This document shows positions 42,179 to 51,744 of a stretch of DNA of 64,000 nucleotides, one piece after another. Source of the stretch: Pirellulales bacterium (GTDB taxonomy: Bacteria; Planctomycetota; Planctomycetia; Pirellulales; UBA1268); the NCBI GenBank assembly GCA_018401745.1, contig JAGYJY010000007.1, forward strand, positions 340,636 through 404,635. The letters run 5' to 3'. Position numbers and translations under genes: made by a program. How positions within the stretch are numbered: position 1 is the first letter of the stretch; the number at the start of each line of letters is the position of its first letter. Under the pieces are notes generated by a model that saw only the letters and a list, made by a program, of their open reading frames with translations, ran no database searches and was not told the origin of the DNA.

Positions 42179-44359
42179 ATGAGTTCGCCGGATACCTCGG
42201 TCGAACCCGGCCTTGCCGGTGATGGGCCACCGTCAGGGCCGACACCATCGGCTCCATCGGCTGACCATCGCGATCTGGGGCTGCGGGCGCGGCTGGAGCG
42301 GCTGCCGGGAGTGGGGAGCCGCCGCGGCGAACGACTGGCCCGGCTGGGGCTGGTGGAAGTGCGACAGGCCCTCGTGCACTTTCCCCGCGATTACAAGGAC
42401 TTCACCGGCAGCCACACCGTCGAAACCCTGGTCGCCGGTGAGCATGGGGCGGTGGCCGGTGAGGTGGTCGACATCGGCTCCCGCACGACGGTCACCGGGA
42501 AGGCGATGGTGACGGTCTTGCTGAAGACCGACGGGGGCCCGCTGCGAGGCATCTGGTTTGGGATGCCCTTCATTGCCAAGCGGTTTCGTGTGGGTAGCCG
42601 CGTGGTGCTCGCCGGCGTGGCCCGTCAGTCGGCCGGCTGCTTTGAGATGGCCCATCCAGAGATTCGGTATCTCGATGCCGATGAAGACGCGGAGTCGTCT
42701 CCGTGGCTCGCCGTCTACCCGCTGGCTGAGGGCGTGCGGCAGTCGGATGTGCGGATGGGCGTGCGGGCAGCGTTGGCGGCCGTGGAAGGCCTACTCCAGG
42801 AAACCTTCCGACCGGACGAGCTCGAGGCCCGTTCGCTGCTGCCCATCTACGATGCCTTCCGCGCGGTGCACCTTCCGGCAAGCCGAGAGGAAATTGAAGC
42901 CGGCAGGCGGCGGTTTATCTATCAGGAGCTCTACATGCTCCAGCTCGCCCTGCGGCTCCACCGGCGGCAGTCGGAGGTCACCCATCGGGCAGCGTGCATT
43001 GATGTGGCTCCAGACCTTCGTAGCCGCATTGAAGGCGTGTTTCCGTTTCCGCTCACCCAGGCCCAACGGCGAGTCGCCGGTGAAATCCTGACCGACATGG
43101 CCAGCGGCAGACCGATGCAGCGGCTCCTGCAGGGTGACGTCGGCAGCGGCAAAACCGCCGTGGCGGTCATCGCCCTCCTCGCTGCCGCCCTGACGGGGCA
43201 CCAGGGGGTGATCATGGCTCCCACCGAGCTTCTCGCGCGGCAGCACGTCGCCACGCTCGAGCGGCTTCTTGCCGGGCGTGAACTGATCGACACCGCCGGC
43301 CAGGCACTCAGCGGCGGTGTCACGCTCTTGATCGGCGGGCAGGGCAGGGCGGAGCGCACCGCCACGCTCGCGCGGATTGCCGAGGGTGAGGCCCGGCTGA
43401 TCGTGGGCACGCAGGCGCTCGTGGCCTCCCCTCCACGTTTCCACCGGCTCGGGCTGGTGGTCATCGACGAGCAGCATCGCTTCGGAGTCGTGCAGCGGGC
43501 CCGTCTGCAGCAAGACGACTGCCAGCCACACACCCTTGTGATGACCGCGACTCCGATTCCCCGCACAGTGGCCCACGCCGTCTATGGCGACCTTGATCTC
43601 TCCATCATCGACGAACAGCCCCCCGGCCGTCAGCCGGTCCAGACCTACCGCGTGGGCCCACAGCAGCTCGACCGCTGGTGGAGCTTTTACTGCCGCAAGC
43701 TCCGCGAAGGCCGCCGCGGCTATGTCGTTGTGCCCGCGGTGGAAGAGTCGGAAGCGGGCCTGGCCAGCATCGCCTCGGCACTTGAGGAACTGGCCAATGG
43801 GCCCCTGGAAGCGTTTCGACTCGGCCTTGTGCACGGCCGCCTGGCGTCCGACGTCAAGCAGGCGATCATGGACGACTTCCGCCGCGGCCGACTCGATGTG
43901 ATCGTGGCCACGAGCGTTGTGGAGGTCGGCATCGACGTGCCAGAAGCCACGCTGATGACGATTCTCGACGCCGACCGCTTTGGGCTCGCCCAGCTGCACC
44001 AGCTGCGAGGCCGCGTGGCCCGAGGGGCCACGCGAGGAATCTGTGCCGCGGTCACCTCCGTCAAGGAGGATCACCCTCGCCTGGAGGCCTTTGTCGACAC
44101 GACCGACGGCTTTCGCCTGGCGGAGTTTGACCTGATCCAGCGCGGGCCTGGCGAACTCGTCGGCAAGAAACAGTCGGGCGTGCCGCCTCTCTGCCTCGCC
44201 GACATCATTCGCGACGCCGCTCTGGCCATCGAGGCCCGAGAGCATGCGATTGCCACCCTGGCCGAAAATCCCTTCCTCGAAGGAGACGAACTCGCCCGAC
44301 TCCGCAAACTCGTCGTCCGCCGCTGGGGCGATTCACTCGACCTAGGGGGAATCGGGTAG
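42179..44359 (+). CDS. recG: ATP-dependent DNA helicase RecG
   Basis: 726-aa fork-reversal and Holliday-junction helicase. N-terminal wedge (OB) domain with LPGVGSRRGERLARLG, then DLLxHFPRDYKDF-type segment VHFPRDYKDF; Walker A LQGDVGSGKTAVAVIA; DExH box VVIDEQHRFGV; motif III MTATPIPRTV; motif VI LHQLRGRVARGATRG. ATG 42179 follows AGAGGA. With priA and rnhA it forms a loose replication-restart neighbourhood. Confidence 0.96.
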   Translation: MSSPDTSVEPGLAGDGPPSGPTPSAPSADHRDLGLRARLERLPGVGSRRGERLARLGLVEVRQALVHFPRDYKDFTGSHTVETLVAGEHGAVAGEVVDIGSRTTVTGKAMVTVLLKTDGGPLRGIWFGMPFIAKRFRVGSRVVLAGVARQSAGCFEMAHPEIRYLDADEDAESSPWLAVYPLAEGVRQSDVRMGVRAALAAVEGLLQETFRPDELEARSLLPIYDAFRAVHLPASREEIEAGRRRFIYQELYMLQLALRLHRRQSEVTHRAACIDVAPDLRSRIEGVFPFPLTQAQRRVAGEILTDMASGRPMQRLLQGDVGSGKTAVAVIALLAAALTGHQGVIMAPTELLARQHVATLERLLAGRELIDTAGQALSGGVTLLIGGQGRAERTATLARIAEGEARLIVGTQALVASPPRFHRLGLVVIDEQHRFGVVQRARLQQDDCQPHTLVMTATPIPRTVAHAVYGDLDLSIIDEQPPGRQPVQTYRVGPQQLDRWWSFYCRKLREGRRGYVVVPAVEESEAGLASIASALEELANGPLEAFRLGLVHGRLASDVKQAIMDDFRRGRLDVIVATSVVEVGIDVPEATLMTILDADRFGLAQLHQLRGRVARGATRGICAAVTSVKEDHPRLEAFVDTTDGFRLAEFDLIQRGPGELVGKKQSGVPPLCLADIIRDAALAIEAREHAIATLAENPFLEGDELARLRKLVVRRWGDSLDLGGIG

Positions 44360-44401
44360 GGGCCGTCGTAAAGGGGCGAGGCCGGTTCGCCGCGCAGCTC
44401 G

Positions 44402-45538
44402 TCAGCCCACCGTTACGATCTGCTCGCCCGTCTTCCACTGTCCCTCGTGCCGCTCGATGCGGCGGTACAGCGTGTCGCGTTCGATCGGCTCGCGGCCGGC
44501 TTCCTGGATGAGCCGCTGGATGTGCTCGACCGAAAGCACCTCAGGGGTGGTGGCGCCAGCATCGTGGTAGATCAGTTCGTGCCGCACAGTGCCATCAAGA
44601 TCGTCGGCACCATACGCAAGCGACGCCTGGGCAGTGCCGATGCCGAGCATGATCCAGTAGGCCTTGATGTGGTCAAAGTTGTCGAGCACGAGCCTCGAGA
44701 TGGCCATCGTCCGCAGGCTCATCATCGCCGTAGGCTTGCCGATCGACGCCAGGCGAGTGTTTTCCGGATGGAAAGCCAGCGGGATGAATGTCTGAAAGCC
44801 GCCTGTTTCGTCCTGCAGTTCACGCAGGCGGAGGAGATGGTCGGTGCGGTGATACGCATTCTCAATGTGTCCGTAGAGCATGGTGGCATTGCTCCGCAGA
44901 CCGAGTTCGTGGGCCGCGCGGTGGATGCGAAACCACTCTTCCGTGTCGGCCTTGTGTTCACAGATCTTATCGCGAACTTCGGGATGGAAGATTTCCGCAC
45001 CGCCACCGGGCAGACTGCCGAGACCGACCGACTTCAGCTCCTCGAGAATGTCGGGGATCGATCGCTTGGTCAGATGGCAGAACCAGTTGATCTCAACCGG
45101 CGTCCATGCCTTGAGGTGCAGCGAGGGGCAGTTCTCGTGCAGGATGGCGACGATGTCGCGATACCACTCGTAGGGCTTTTGATGGTGGAGCCCACCGACG
45201 ATGTGCATCTCAGTGCAGCCGTTCTCGACCGCCTCGCGGCCACGCTCAAGGATCTGCTCGTCGCTCATCACATAGCCGCGATCTTCGCGAAGATCGGCGC
45301 GGAAAGCACAAAACGTGCAGCGGTAGATGCAGATGTTGGTGGGATTGAGGTGGGTATTGATGTTGTAGTAGCAGCGGTTGCCGTTTTTCCGTTCCCGCAC
45401 GAGGTTGGCGAGTTGGCCAAGCTCATGCAGGTCGATCGACTCATCCCATAGGCTCTCTGCTTCAGCGGCGCTCAGCCGCTCGCCCGCTTCCACCTTCTCG
45501 CGAATCGGATCCAGGGACGGTGACACGCTTCGAATCAT
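44402..45538 (-). CDS. mqnE: aminodeoxyfutalosine synthase MqnE
   Basis: 378-aa radical-SAM enzyme that joins an enolpyruvyl-benzoate intermediate to SAM-derived adenosine in futalosine-route menaquinone synthesis. Radical-SAM cysteines are CxxxCxxC in NICIYRCTFCAFRAD. HIVGGLHHQKPYEWYRD, KAWTPVEINWF and GSLPGGGAEIF are family segments. ATG 45538 has AGGAAAG upstream; the open frame continues 59 codons further without signals. Immediately upstream are mqnP-like and ubiE genes on the same strand. Confidence 0.93.
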   Translation of the reverse strand: MIRSVSPSLDPIREKVEAGERLSAAEAESLWDESIDLHELGQLANLVRERKNGNRCYYNINTHLNPTNICIYRCTFCAFRADLREDRGYVMSDEQILERGREAVENGCTEMHIVGGLHHQKPYEWYRDIVAILHENCPSLHLKAWTPVEINWFCHLTKRSIPDILEELKSVGLGSLPGGGAEIFHPEVRDKICEHKADTEEWFRIHRAAHELGLRSNATMLYGHIENAYHRTDHLLRLRELQDETGGFQTFIPLAFHPENTRLASIGKPTAMMSLRTMAISRLVLDNFDHIKAYWIMLGIGTAQASLAYGADDLDGTVRHELIYHDAGATTPEVLSVEHIQRLIQEAGREPIERDTLYRRIERHEGQWKTGEQIVTVG

Positions 45539-45659
45539 GGCTTCGGCTTTCCTAGTTTCGCAGAGACGTTCACAGATTGCGGGCCCGCGACGAGTCGGCA
45601 GTGAACTCCTCGTCACTCTCATAACCGCAGAGCGGAACCCGGGGCAACACGACCTCACC

Positions 45660-46571
45660 TCAGCCCCAGACATCGAACCCAACCGCTGCCAGAAGGACCG
45701 CTCCGATGATCGCATTCGCGGTAAAAAACGCGGCGTTTACGCGTGAAAGGTCGTCTGGGCGGACCAAGGAATGTTCCCACACCAGCAGCACGGTGATCAC
45801 CCCCAGCGCCACCCAGTAGATAGGCCCCAGAGAGGCAACAGTCCATGGCAGCGAGGCAAGGAGCAGAAGCGTCACGCCATGCAGCACGGCAGCGACCAAC
45901 AACGCCCGTCGCACCCCGAGGGCGGACGGAATGCTATGGAGCCCCGCTTGGCTGTCGAAGCCGGCATCCTGACAGGCGTAGATGATGTCGAAGCCAGAGA
46001 CCCAGAGCATCACCGCCAGGCCCAGGACGACCGCGGGCACAAGATCCGTCGGGTCTGCCAGCACCGCCTCACCGCGAATGGCAATCCAGGCCGCCACCGG
46101 CGCCATTCCCAGTGCTGCCCCGAGCCACACGTGGGCGAGCATCGTGAACCGCTTGGCATAGCTGTAGCCGAGCAGCCAGGCGAGCACGGGCAGCGACAAC
46201 ACCAGCGGAAGCCAGTTGGGCAGGAAGAGGAGCGTTCCGGACACAAACACGAGCGACGACGCTGCCACCAACGCCACAACCTGCCCCACGGTCAGCTCAC
46301 CAGCCGGCAGGTGCCGCGTCGCTGTCCGTGGGTTTGCGGCATCGACGTCACGGTCGACGAGGCGATTAAACGCCATCGCAGCCGTCCGGGCCGACACCAT
46401 GCAGACCACCACGCCCACCAACGGCAGCAGCCAGCCATCGGGCAGGGGCCCCTGCGAGCCCGGCCCGGCAAGGCTCCAGGCAAGCAGCACCGCAATCAGG
46501 GCAAACGGCATGGCAAAAACGGTGTGGCTGAATCGCACCAGCGCCAGCAGTGAAGCAAGATGCACAGCCAT
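45660..46571 (-). CDS. mqnP: UbiA-family prenyltransferase (MqnP-like)
   Basis: 303-aa integral-membrane enzyme with about eight helices. The first Asp-rich motif is NRLVDRDVDAANPRT (N-x3-D-x3-D) and the second is FDIIYACQDAGFD. It transfers a polyprenyl chain onto an aromatic naphthoate. Neighbours mqnE and ubiE point to the menaquinone step rather than haem or ubiquinone. Start is 3 bp after the ubiE stop. Confidence 0.9.
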   Translation of the reverse strand: MAVHLASLLALVRFSHTVFAMPFALIAVLLAWSLAGPGSQGPLPDGWLLPLVGVVVCMVSARTAAMAFNRLVDRDVDAANPRTATRHLPAGELTVGQVVALVAASSLVFVSGTLLFLPNWLPLVLSLPVLAWLLGYSYAKRFTMLAHVWLGAALGMAPVAAWIAIRGEAVLADPTDLVPAVVLGLAVMLWVSGFDIIYACQDAGFDSQAGLHSIPSALGVRRALLVAAVLHGVTLLLLASLPWTVASLGPIYWVALGVITVLLVWEHSLVRPDDLSRVNAAFFTANAIIGAVLLAAVGFDVWG

Positions 46572-46574
46572 CGA

Positions 46575-47321
46575 CTAGCCCTCCTGGCTGACTGCTGCGG
46601 CATCACCGCAGCGATGGGCAATCGTGAGCGTCGCGATGCCAAAAGTGAGTGGATGCATCGCAAGAGACTCATAGCCTGCCTCCCGAACGATGCTCGCCAG
46701 CCGCTCGCCTGAGGGAAACTCCTCGACGCTTTCGTTGAGGTAGCGGTAGGCGTCGGAGCCGTTTGCGGCAAGGCCATTGCCCAGTCGTGGCAGCACGTTG
46801 CGGAAATACCAGAGATAGCTGGCCCGCACGACTGGATTGGAAGGCAACGAAAACTCGAGAATCGCCAGCCTTCCGCCGGGCCGCGTGACCCGTGCCATCT
46901 CGGCAAGCCCCTGGCGGGTGTCGGCAATGTTTCGCAAGCCAAAGGCCACGGTGACCAGATCGAACGAGGCAGCCGGGAAGGGCAGGGCCATCGCGTCTGC
47001 CTCCACCCACTCCACCGGAAGCCCCTTCCGCCTCGATTTGACGACGGCATGATCGAGCATCGGCTGGCAGAAGTCAGCGCCCACGACCCGCACCCCAGGC
47101 CCCGCATTCAGAGCGTACGAAATCGCTAAGTCGCCCGTGCCGGTGCAGAGGTCGAGCATCGCTCCAGAAGCCGGAGGCGGTGCAGTGCGAACGGTGAACC
47201 GTCGCCAGAGCACGTCGATACCCCCTGAAAGCGTGCGATTGGCAAAGTCATACCGCGGCGCGATTTCGGCAAACATCCCCCGCACTCGTTCGCCGCTTTT
47301 GTCGACCTTGGGATGAGCCAT
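46575..47321 (-). CDS. ubiE: demethylmenaquinone methyltransferase UbiE/MenG
   Basis: 248-aa SAM methyltransferase for the last menaquinone step. [24 protein letters not shown] and [20 protein letters not shown] are diagnostic UbiE segments; [13 protein letters not shown] is motif I. ATG 47321 has GGGG close upstream. First gene of the ubiE-mqnP-mqnE transcript, with all three genes serving one pathway. Confidence 0.94.
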   Translation of the reverse strand: MAHPKVDKSGERVRGMFAEIAPRYDFANRTLSGGIDVLWRRFTVRTAPPPASGAMLDLCTGTGDLAISYALNAGPGVRVVGADFCQPMLDHAVVKSRRKGLPVEWVEADAMALPFPAASFDLVTVAFGLRNIADTRQGLAEMARVTRPGGRLAILEFSLPSNPVVRASYLWYFRNVLPRLGNGLAANGSDAYRYLNESVEEFPSGERLASIVREAGYESLAMHPLTFGIATLTIAHRCGDAAAVSQEG

Positions 47322-47448
47322 TGATTCCCCACACACGCTTCCGTCAATCTGCTGGGGCACGCAACAACCTCAGTTGGGACAAACGCTCTGCAGTCAGGCC
47401 GAAAACGGCTGGAACCTGCCACCACACCAGCGAGAGGAGTTCTCACGA

Positions 47449-48226
47449 GTGAGCATTTCCTGGCACTGCCACACCTGCTTTTATGGTATGCCGCCGGCGG
47501 CCGTCGCGGGAGGCATCGCCGTGGTGATCGACGTGATCCGGGCGTCCACCACGATCACCACAGCGGTTGCCAACGGTGCTGCCAGCGTTTTCCCGGTGGA
47601 ATCTGTGGAACGAGCCCGTGAACGGGCAAGCAGCCTTGGCGAGGGCACGCTCCTCGGCGGCGAACGAGGCGGCATCCGCATTGAAGGCTTTGACCTGGGC
47701 AACTCTCCGCGGGAATACACGCCAGAACGTGTCGCCGGCCGACCAGATCGTCTTCACCACGACCAACGGCACCGCAGCCCTCGCGGCCTGCCACGAGGCT
47801 GCCGTTGTGATGATCGGCTGCCTCGTCAACCGCTCGGCAGTGGCTGTTGCCGCCCGGGCAGCAGCTGTCGAGCATCAAACGGCCGTCCACCTCGTCTGCG
47901 CGGGCGTCGAGCGGCAGCTGGCAGAGGAAGACCTGCTCGGCGCCGGAGCGATCCTCGACGCTGCCGCCGACCGGTTTCCCCACGACGCCTTCGACGACGC
48001 CGCCGTTGCCGCCCTCACTCGCTTCCGCGACGCCCGCGGGGAGCAGCAGCCAGGCACAGCCTCCAACGAGGCCCTCGCAGCCTCCCTCGCCGACACCCCA
48101 GGCGGCCGCCGCATCGTGGCCCTTGGCATGCACGCCGACCTCCCCATCGTCGCCGCCCTCGACTCCCTCAGCACGATTCCCATCCTCACGCCCCAAAAAG
48201 ACAGGCTGCTCCCCCTCAGCAGCTGA
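47449..48226 (+). CDS. comB: 2-phosphosulfolactate phosphatase ComB family (one frameshift)
   Basis: ComB hydrolyses phosphosulfolactate to sulfolactate. Visible: [49 protein letters not shown] in the first segment, and [19 protein letters not shown] in the second. The frame breaks at 47739-47740; removing one C from GGCC gives RVAGDQIVF and a product of about 258 aa. The GTG start at 47449 follows GAGAGGAG. In bacteria the family is not tied to coenzyme M, so the real substrate here is uncertain. Confidence 0.85.
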
Positions 48227-48330
48227 GCCTCCACTTTTTTGTCAATGATGAGGAGACCGCCCGCGGGTGGTCCGGCTCGGCGAATCGGCCTGGGCTCCCC
48301 CCGAGCGGCCCGGAGCGGTTCGTCATGGAC
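48227..48330. repeat. modular dispersed repeat, copy 3 (short)
   Basis: GCCTCCACTTTTTTGTCAA at 48227 matches module A of copy 1, then CTCGGCGAATCGGCCTGGGC with CCCCCCGAGCG matches the end of module D. The middle modules are absent. It fills most of the gap between comB and glyS. Confidence 0.65.
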
Positions 48331-48362
48331 CCGATCCGGCCCCTCCGACTACACTCCCCGCC

Positions 48363-49997
48363 ATGAAACAGCCCTCCGACCAAACCCGTATGGACCGCAT
48401 CGTCTCGCTTGCGAAGCGGCGTGGGTTCATTTTTCAGTCGAGCGAAATCTACGGCGGCCTCAACGGCTTCTGGGACTACGGTCCGCTGGGAGTGGAGCTC
48501 AAGCGAAACCTGAAAAACGCCTGGTGGCACGACATGGTCAGCGGCCATGACGAGCTGGCCACGCTCGCGGGTGCCGCCGGGCCCTATGAGATGACCGGGC
48601 TCGACTGCACGATCATCATGCATCCGCAGACCTGGAAATCCTCAGGGCATTTCGACCTCTTTCACGACTGGCTCGTCGACTGCCGGGAGTCGAAGCGACG
48701 GTATCGCTACGACCATCTGCTCGGCCGGTTTGCCAGCCATCGCGGGAAGCGGGTGTTCATCGTGACCGACGCCTCCGGGGAGGAGGGTGTGGCTGCCACC
48801 ATGGCGCGGGCACAGAAGTTTTTTGGGCTGCGGGCGAAGCAGGTGGGTGAGATCGAGTGGGAGGGTGAACTCGTTCCGCTCGCAGGAAACGCCTCTCGTG
48901 ATGAGGCGCTGGCGCCGGAGGCGAGCGAGCCGGGCACGCTGACGGAGCCCCGCGAGTTCAACCTGATGTTTGAGACGCGGATCGGGGCGCTCGCGAGCGG
49001 CGGCGACGAAGACCGGGCGTTCCTCAGGCCGGAAACGGCCCAGGGCATTTTTCTCAACTTTAAAAATGTGCTCGATACCTCACGGGTGCGGGTGCCGTTT
49101 GGCATCGCGCAGATCGGCAAGAGTTTCCGCAACGAGATCACGCCACGAAACTTCACCTTCCGCTCGCGTGAGTTTGAGCAGATGGAGATCGAGTTTTTCT
49201 GCAAGCCGAGTGAGTCGGCGGCATGGTATCGGTATTGGCGGGACCGTCGTTGGAAGTGGTATCTCGACCTTGGTCTCTCCGAGGGCAAACTGCAGCTTCG
49301 CGAGCACGACGCCGACGAACTCTCCCACTATTCGGTTGGCACAGCTGACATCGAGTATGCCTTTCCCTTTCTCGCTGAAGGGGAGTTTGGTGAGCTGGAA
49401 GGCATTGCCCACCGCGGCGACTTTGATCTCCGCAGCCACATGGAGGGCAAACTCGTCCGGCAGGATGGCGAGCTGGTGGTCGAGAAGGGCGAGGATGGCA
49501 AGCCTCGGCATCGCGGGAGTGGCAAAGACCTCAGCTACTTTGATGACATCTCCCGAGAACGGTATGTGCCGCATGTGATCGAGCCTTCGGCCGGCGCCGA
49601 CCGGGCAGCGCTCGCATTTCTCTGCGATGCCTACCATGAAGATGAGGTGCCTGACGAGAAGGGCAACCCACGCAGCCGCACGGTGCTCAAACTGCACCCC
49701 AGGCTGGCCCCGGTGAAGGCAGCGATTCTGCCGCTGGTGAAGAAGGATGGCATGCCGGAGATGGCGACTGAGCTCTACCGCGAACTGAAGCGGCACATGC
49801 CCTGTCAGTATGACGAGAAGGGATCGGTGGGTCGTCGCTATGCCCGGCAGGACGAGGCCGGCACCCCGTGGTGTCTGACGATCGATGGGCAGAGCCTGAC
49901 AGACCGCAGCGTCACCCTTCGCGATCGCGACTCGCTCGAACAGGTCCGCGTGCCCCTCGCCGAAGCCGTTGATCTGCTCAGGGAGAAGCTCGCATGA
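48363..49997 (+). CDS. glyS: glycyl-tRNA synthetase, dimeric (alpha2) type
   Basis: 544-aa class II synthetase. [25 protein letters not shown] is the N-terminal signature; motif 2 has [25 protein letters not shown]; the last third is the anticodon-binding domain, ending [24 protein letters not shown]. Unlike the alpha2-beta2 enzyme of proteobacteria it is a single chain. ATG 48363 gives the canonical N-terminus. The stop overlaps the next gene by ATGA. Confidence 0.95.
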   Translation: MKQPSDQTRMDRIVSLAKRRGFIFQSSEIYGGLNGFWDYGPLGVELKRNLKNAWWHDMVSGHDELATLAGAAGPYEMTGLDCTIIMHPQTWKSSGHFDLFHDWLVDCRESKRRYRYDHLLGRFASHRGKRVFIVTDASGEEGVAATMARAQKFFGLRAKQVGEIEWEGELVPLAGNASRDEALAPEASEPGTLTEPREFNLMFETRIGALASGGDEDRAFLRPETAQGIFLNFKNVLDTSRVRVPFGIAQIGKSFRNEITPRNFTFRSREFEQMEIEFFCKPSESAAWYRYWRDRRWKWYLDLGLSEGKLQLREHDADELSHYSVGTADIEYAFPFLAEGEFGELEGIAHRGDFDLRSHMEGKLVRQDGELVVEKGEDGKPRHRGSGKDLSYFDDISRERYVPHVIEPSAGADRAALAFLCDAYHEDEVPDEKGNPRSRTVLKLHPRLAPVKAAILPLVKKDGMPEMATELYRELKRHMPCQYDEKGSVGRRYARQDEAGTPWCLTIDGQSLTDRSVTLRDRDSLEQVRVPLAEAVDLLREKLA

Positions 49998-50815
49998 GGC
50001 CTGCGGTCGCCACCGTCTGCTCGCTCGATGCGGCCCTGCCGACGATCCTTGAGGACTATGCAGCCGGGCACTGCGATGCCGTTGACCTCTGGCTGGGGCA
50101 TGCGGAAGCGGCCCTCGCTGGTCGCGATGTCGCGGAGCTGCAAGACCTGTTTGCCGCCTCAGGCATCACGCCTGTGGCCGCGAGTTTTCAGGGGGGGCTG
50201 CTCACGAGCCAGGGCGACGCGAGGCTCGAACACTGGAGCCACTTCGAGCGGCGACTTCCGCTGCTTGAGCAGCTGGGCATCCCGGTGCTTGTCGTGTCTG
50301 GCGATGCCTTTGGTCCGCTTTCTGCGGAAGATCTCTCCCGGCTTTCCATGAGCCTCTCCGAGGCGGGCAAGCGGGCAGCCGATGCTGGGGTGAAGCTGGC
50401 TCTGGAGTTTGATGCCCGGGCGAGTTTTCCCAACAACCTGCAGTCGGCCGTGGCGCTGATCGACGACGTGGGAAATGCGTCGGTCGGCCTCTGCCTCGAC
50501 TGGTTCCACTACACGGTGGGCCCCAGCAAGGCCAACGATCTCTGGCTGCTCTCGCCGGAGATTCTTTTTCACGTGCAGCTTTCCGATATCGCCGACGTTC
50601 CTCGCGAGATGGCCAGTGACGCCGATCGGATCCTGCCCGGTGAGGGCTCTTCGCCGCCGGATCCGCTGCTCGCTCGACTCCGCGAGATCGGCTATGCCGG
50701 CAGCATCGCGGTCGAGACGCACAACCCACAACTCTGGCGGGTGCCACCTCGACAGTTTGGCGAGATTGCCATCACCGGCCTCCGCCGGCTCCTCGGCGAT
50801 GCCAGCATGGGCTGA
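49994..50815 (+). CDS. sugar phosphate isomerase/epimerase family protein
   Basis: 273-aa xylose-isomerase-like TIM barrel. VDLWLGHAEAALAG, LALEFDARASFPNNL, VGLCLDWFHYTVGPSKANDLWLL, FHVQLSDIADVPREM and IAVETHNPQLW carry the metal ligands. ATG 49994 overlaps the glyS stop (ATGA), so it is translated with glyS, an odd partnership. Substrate unknown. Confidence 0.83.
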   Translation: MRPAVATVCSLDAALPTILEDYAAGHCDAVDLWLGHAEAALAGRDVAELQDLFAASGITPVAASFQGGLLTSQGDARLEHWSHFERRLPLLEQLGIPVLVVSGDAFGPLSAEDLSRLSMSLSEAGKRAADAGVKLALEFDARASFPNNLQSAVALIDDVGNASVGLCLDWFHYTVGPSKANDLWLLSPEILFHVQLSDIADVPREMASDADRILPGEGSSPPDPLLARLREIGYAGSIAVETHNPQLWRVPPRQFGEIAITGLRRLLGDASMG

Positions 50816-50850
50816 GCAGGCCGCCCCTCCCGAGCGAGCGAGCCAGCAGC

Positions 50851-51574
50851 TCAGCTTGCCCGACGAGCATCGCGGTGCGTGCTCGCTCTCGGATCGCTGT
50901 ATTCGTTCATCGCCTGAGCCTCCGCTTCGACGACATCGATTTCGCGGAGCCGGCTCTCATGCCCTTTCGGCACAAGCCGGTAGTGCCGCGCCCGCGTGAG
51001 CAGATCGATCAGCTCCACGCACGACTTTTCACGAGTGACCCACAGCGAAGGATCGAGCCGTCGAAGATCGACTGACGCAGAATAGGTCCGCAGCATCTTC
51101 TGACGACCCTTGGCATATTCCGGGAAATACGACATCGCGAGCGACGTAGAGACTGCGGTAGATCGGGTCGCGCCAACGGAGGTACGGGCCGTTGCTCTTG
51201 GAGATCGCTCCCCAGGTTCGGCCCCGACGAAAGAGCGCGATCACATGATCGTCGTCACCCGCTGCCGCCCCCATATCCATCAGCAGCGGTGGACGACCGG
51301 CCATCGTCAAGGCACAGGCCGCCAGGACAGCCCCTTCGATGCACTGGGCACGCTGCCTGGTGAGCACGCCCTGCACAGACAGCGCTGTCCAGCCGTCTTG
51401 CTCAAAGTTCATCGGAATCGCGTTGACGAAGTCTTGCACGTCCTCTGGGTGCGGCAGTCTGGCGAGCTGCTCAGCGTGGTCTTCCGAGAGGCCCAGCTTG
51501 ATGCCTCGTGCGATCCGAGCCTTCATGTCACCCCGTAGGTTAGCGTACGGGGAACCAACCTGCCCCCAAGCCAT
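50851..51574 (-). CDS. transglutaminase-like protein (one frameshift)
   Basis: Joined product of about 240 aa. RQRAQCIEGAVLAACALTMAG has the candidate catalytic Cys, GDDDHVIALFRRG the His, and SNGPYLRWRDPIYRSL the acidic residue region of the transglutaminase/cysteine-protease fold. The frame then breaks at about 51133-51138; dropping one G joins YVAR to MSYFPEYAKGRQKMLRTYSA, continuing to 50851. Start may be ATG 51574 or 51526. It ends just left of the IS21 element. Cellular role unknown. Confidence 0.75.
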
Positions 51575-51631
51575 CGTCAATGCCTAGGGTAGACCTCTTC
51601 GCCCGTGGCCTCAACCACTCTCGGCTTACAG

Positions 51632-51683
51632 TGTCAGTCCGCACTTAAAACCGGCCAGTGATCAGCACTTGAAAACCGGCCAT
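51632..51683 (+). repeat. IS21 left terminal repeats
   Basis: Two boxes: GCACTTAAAACCGGCCA and GCACTTGAAAACCGGCCA, preceded by TGTCAGTCC. These are likely IstA binding sites. Confidence 0.82.
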
Positions 51684-51744
51684 CTTCACGGAGCATTCCG
51701 ACCTACAGGTCTTCTAGCGGCGTTGCCGCGGAAGGAGGCCCGTT

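Noticed and set aside
42791..44245. 484-codon minus-strand frame
   Set aside because: Antisense to recG, which is complete with all helicase motifs.
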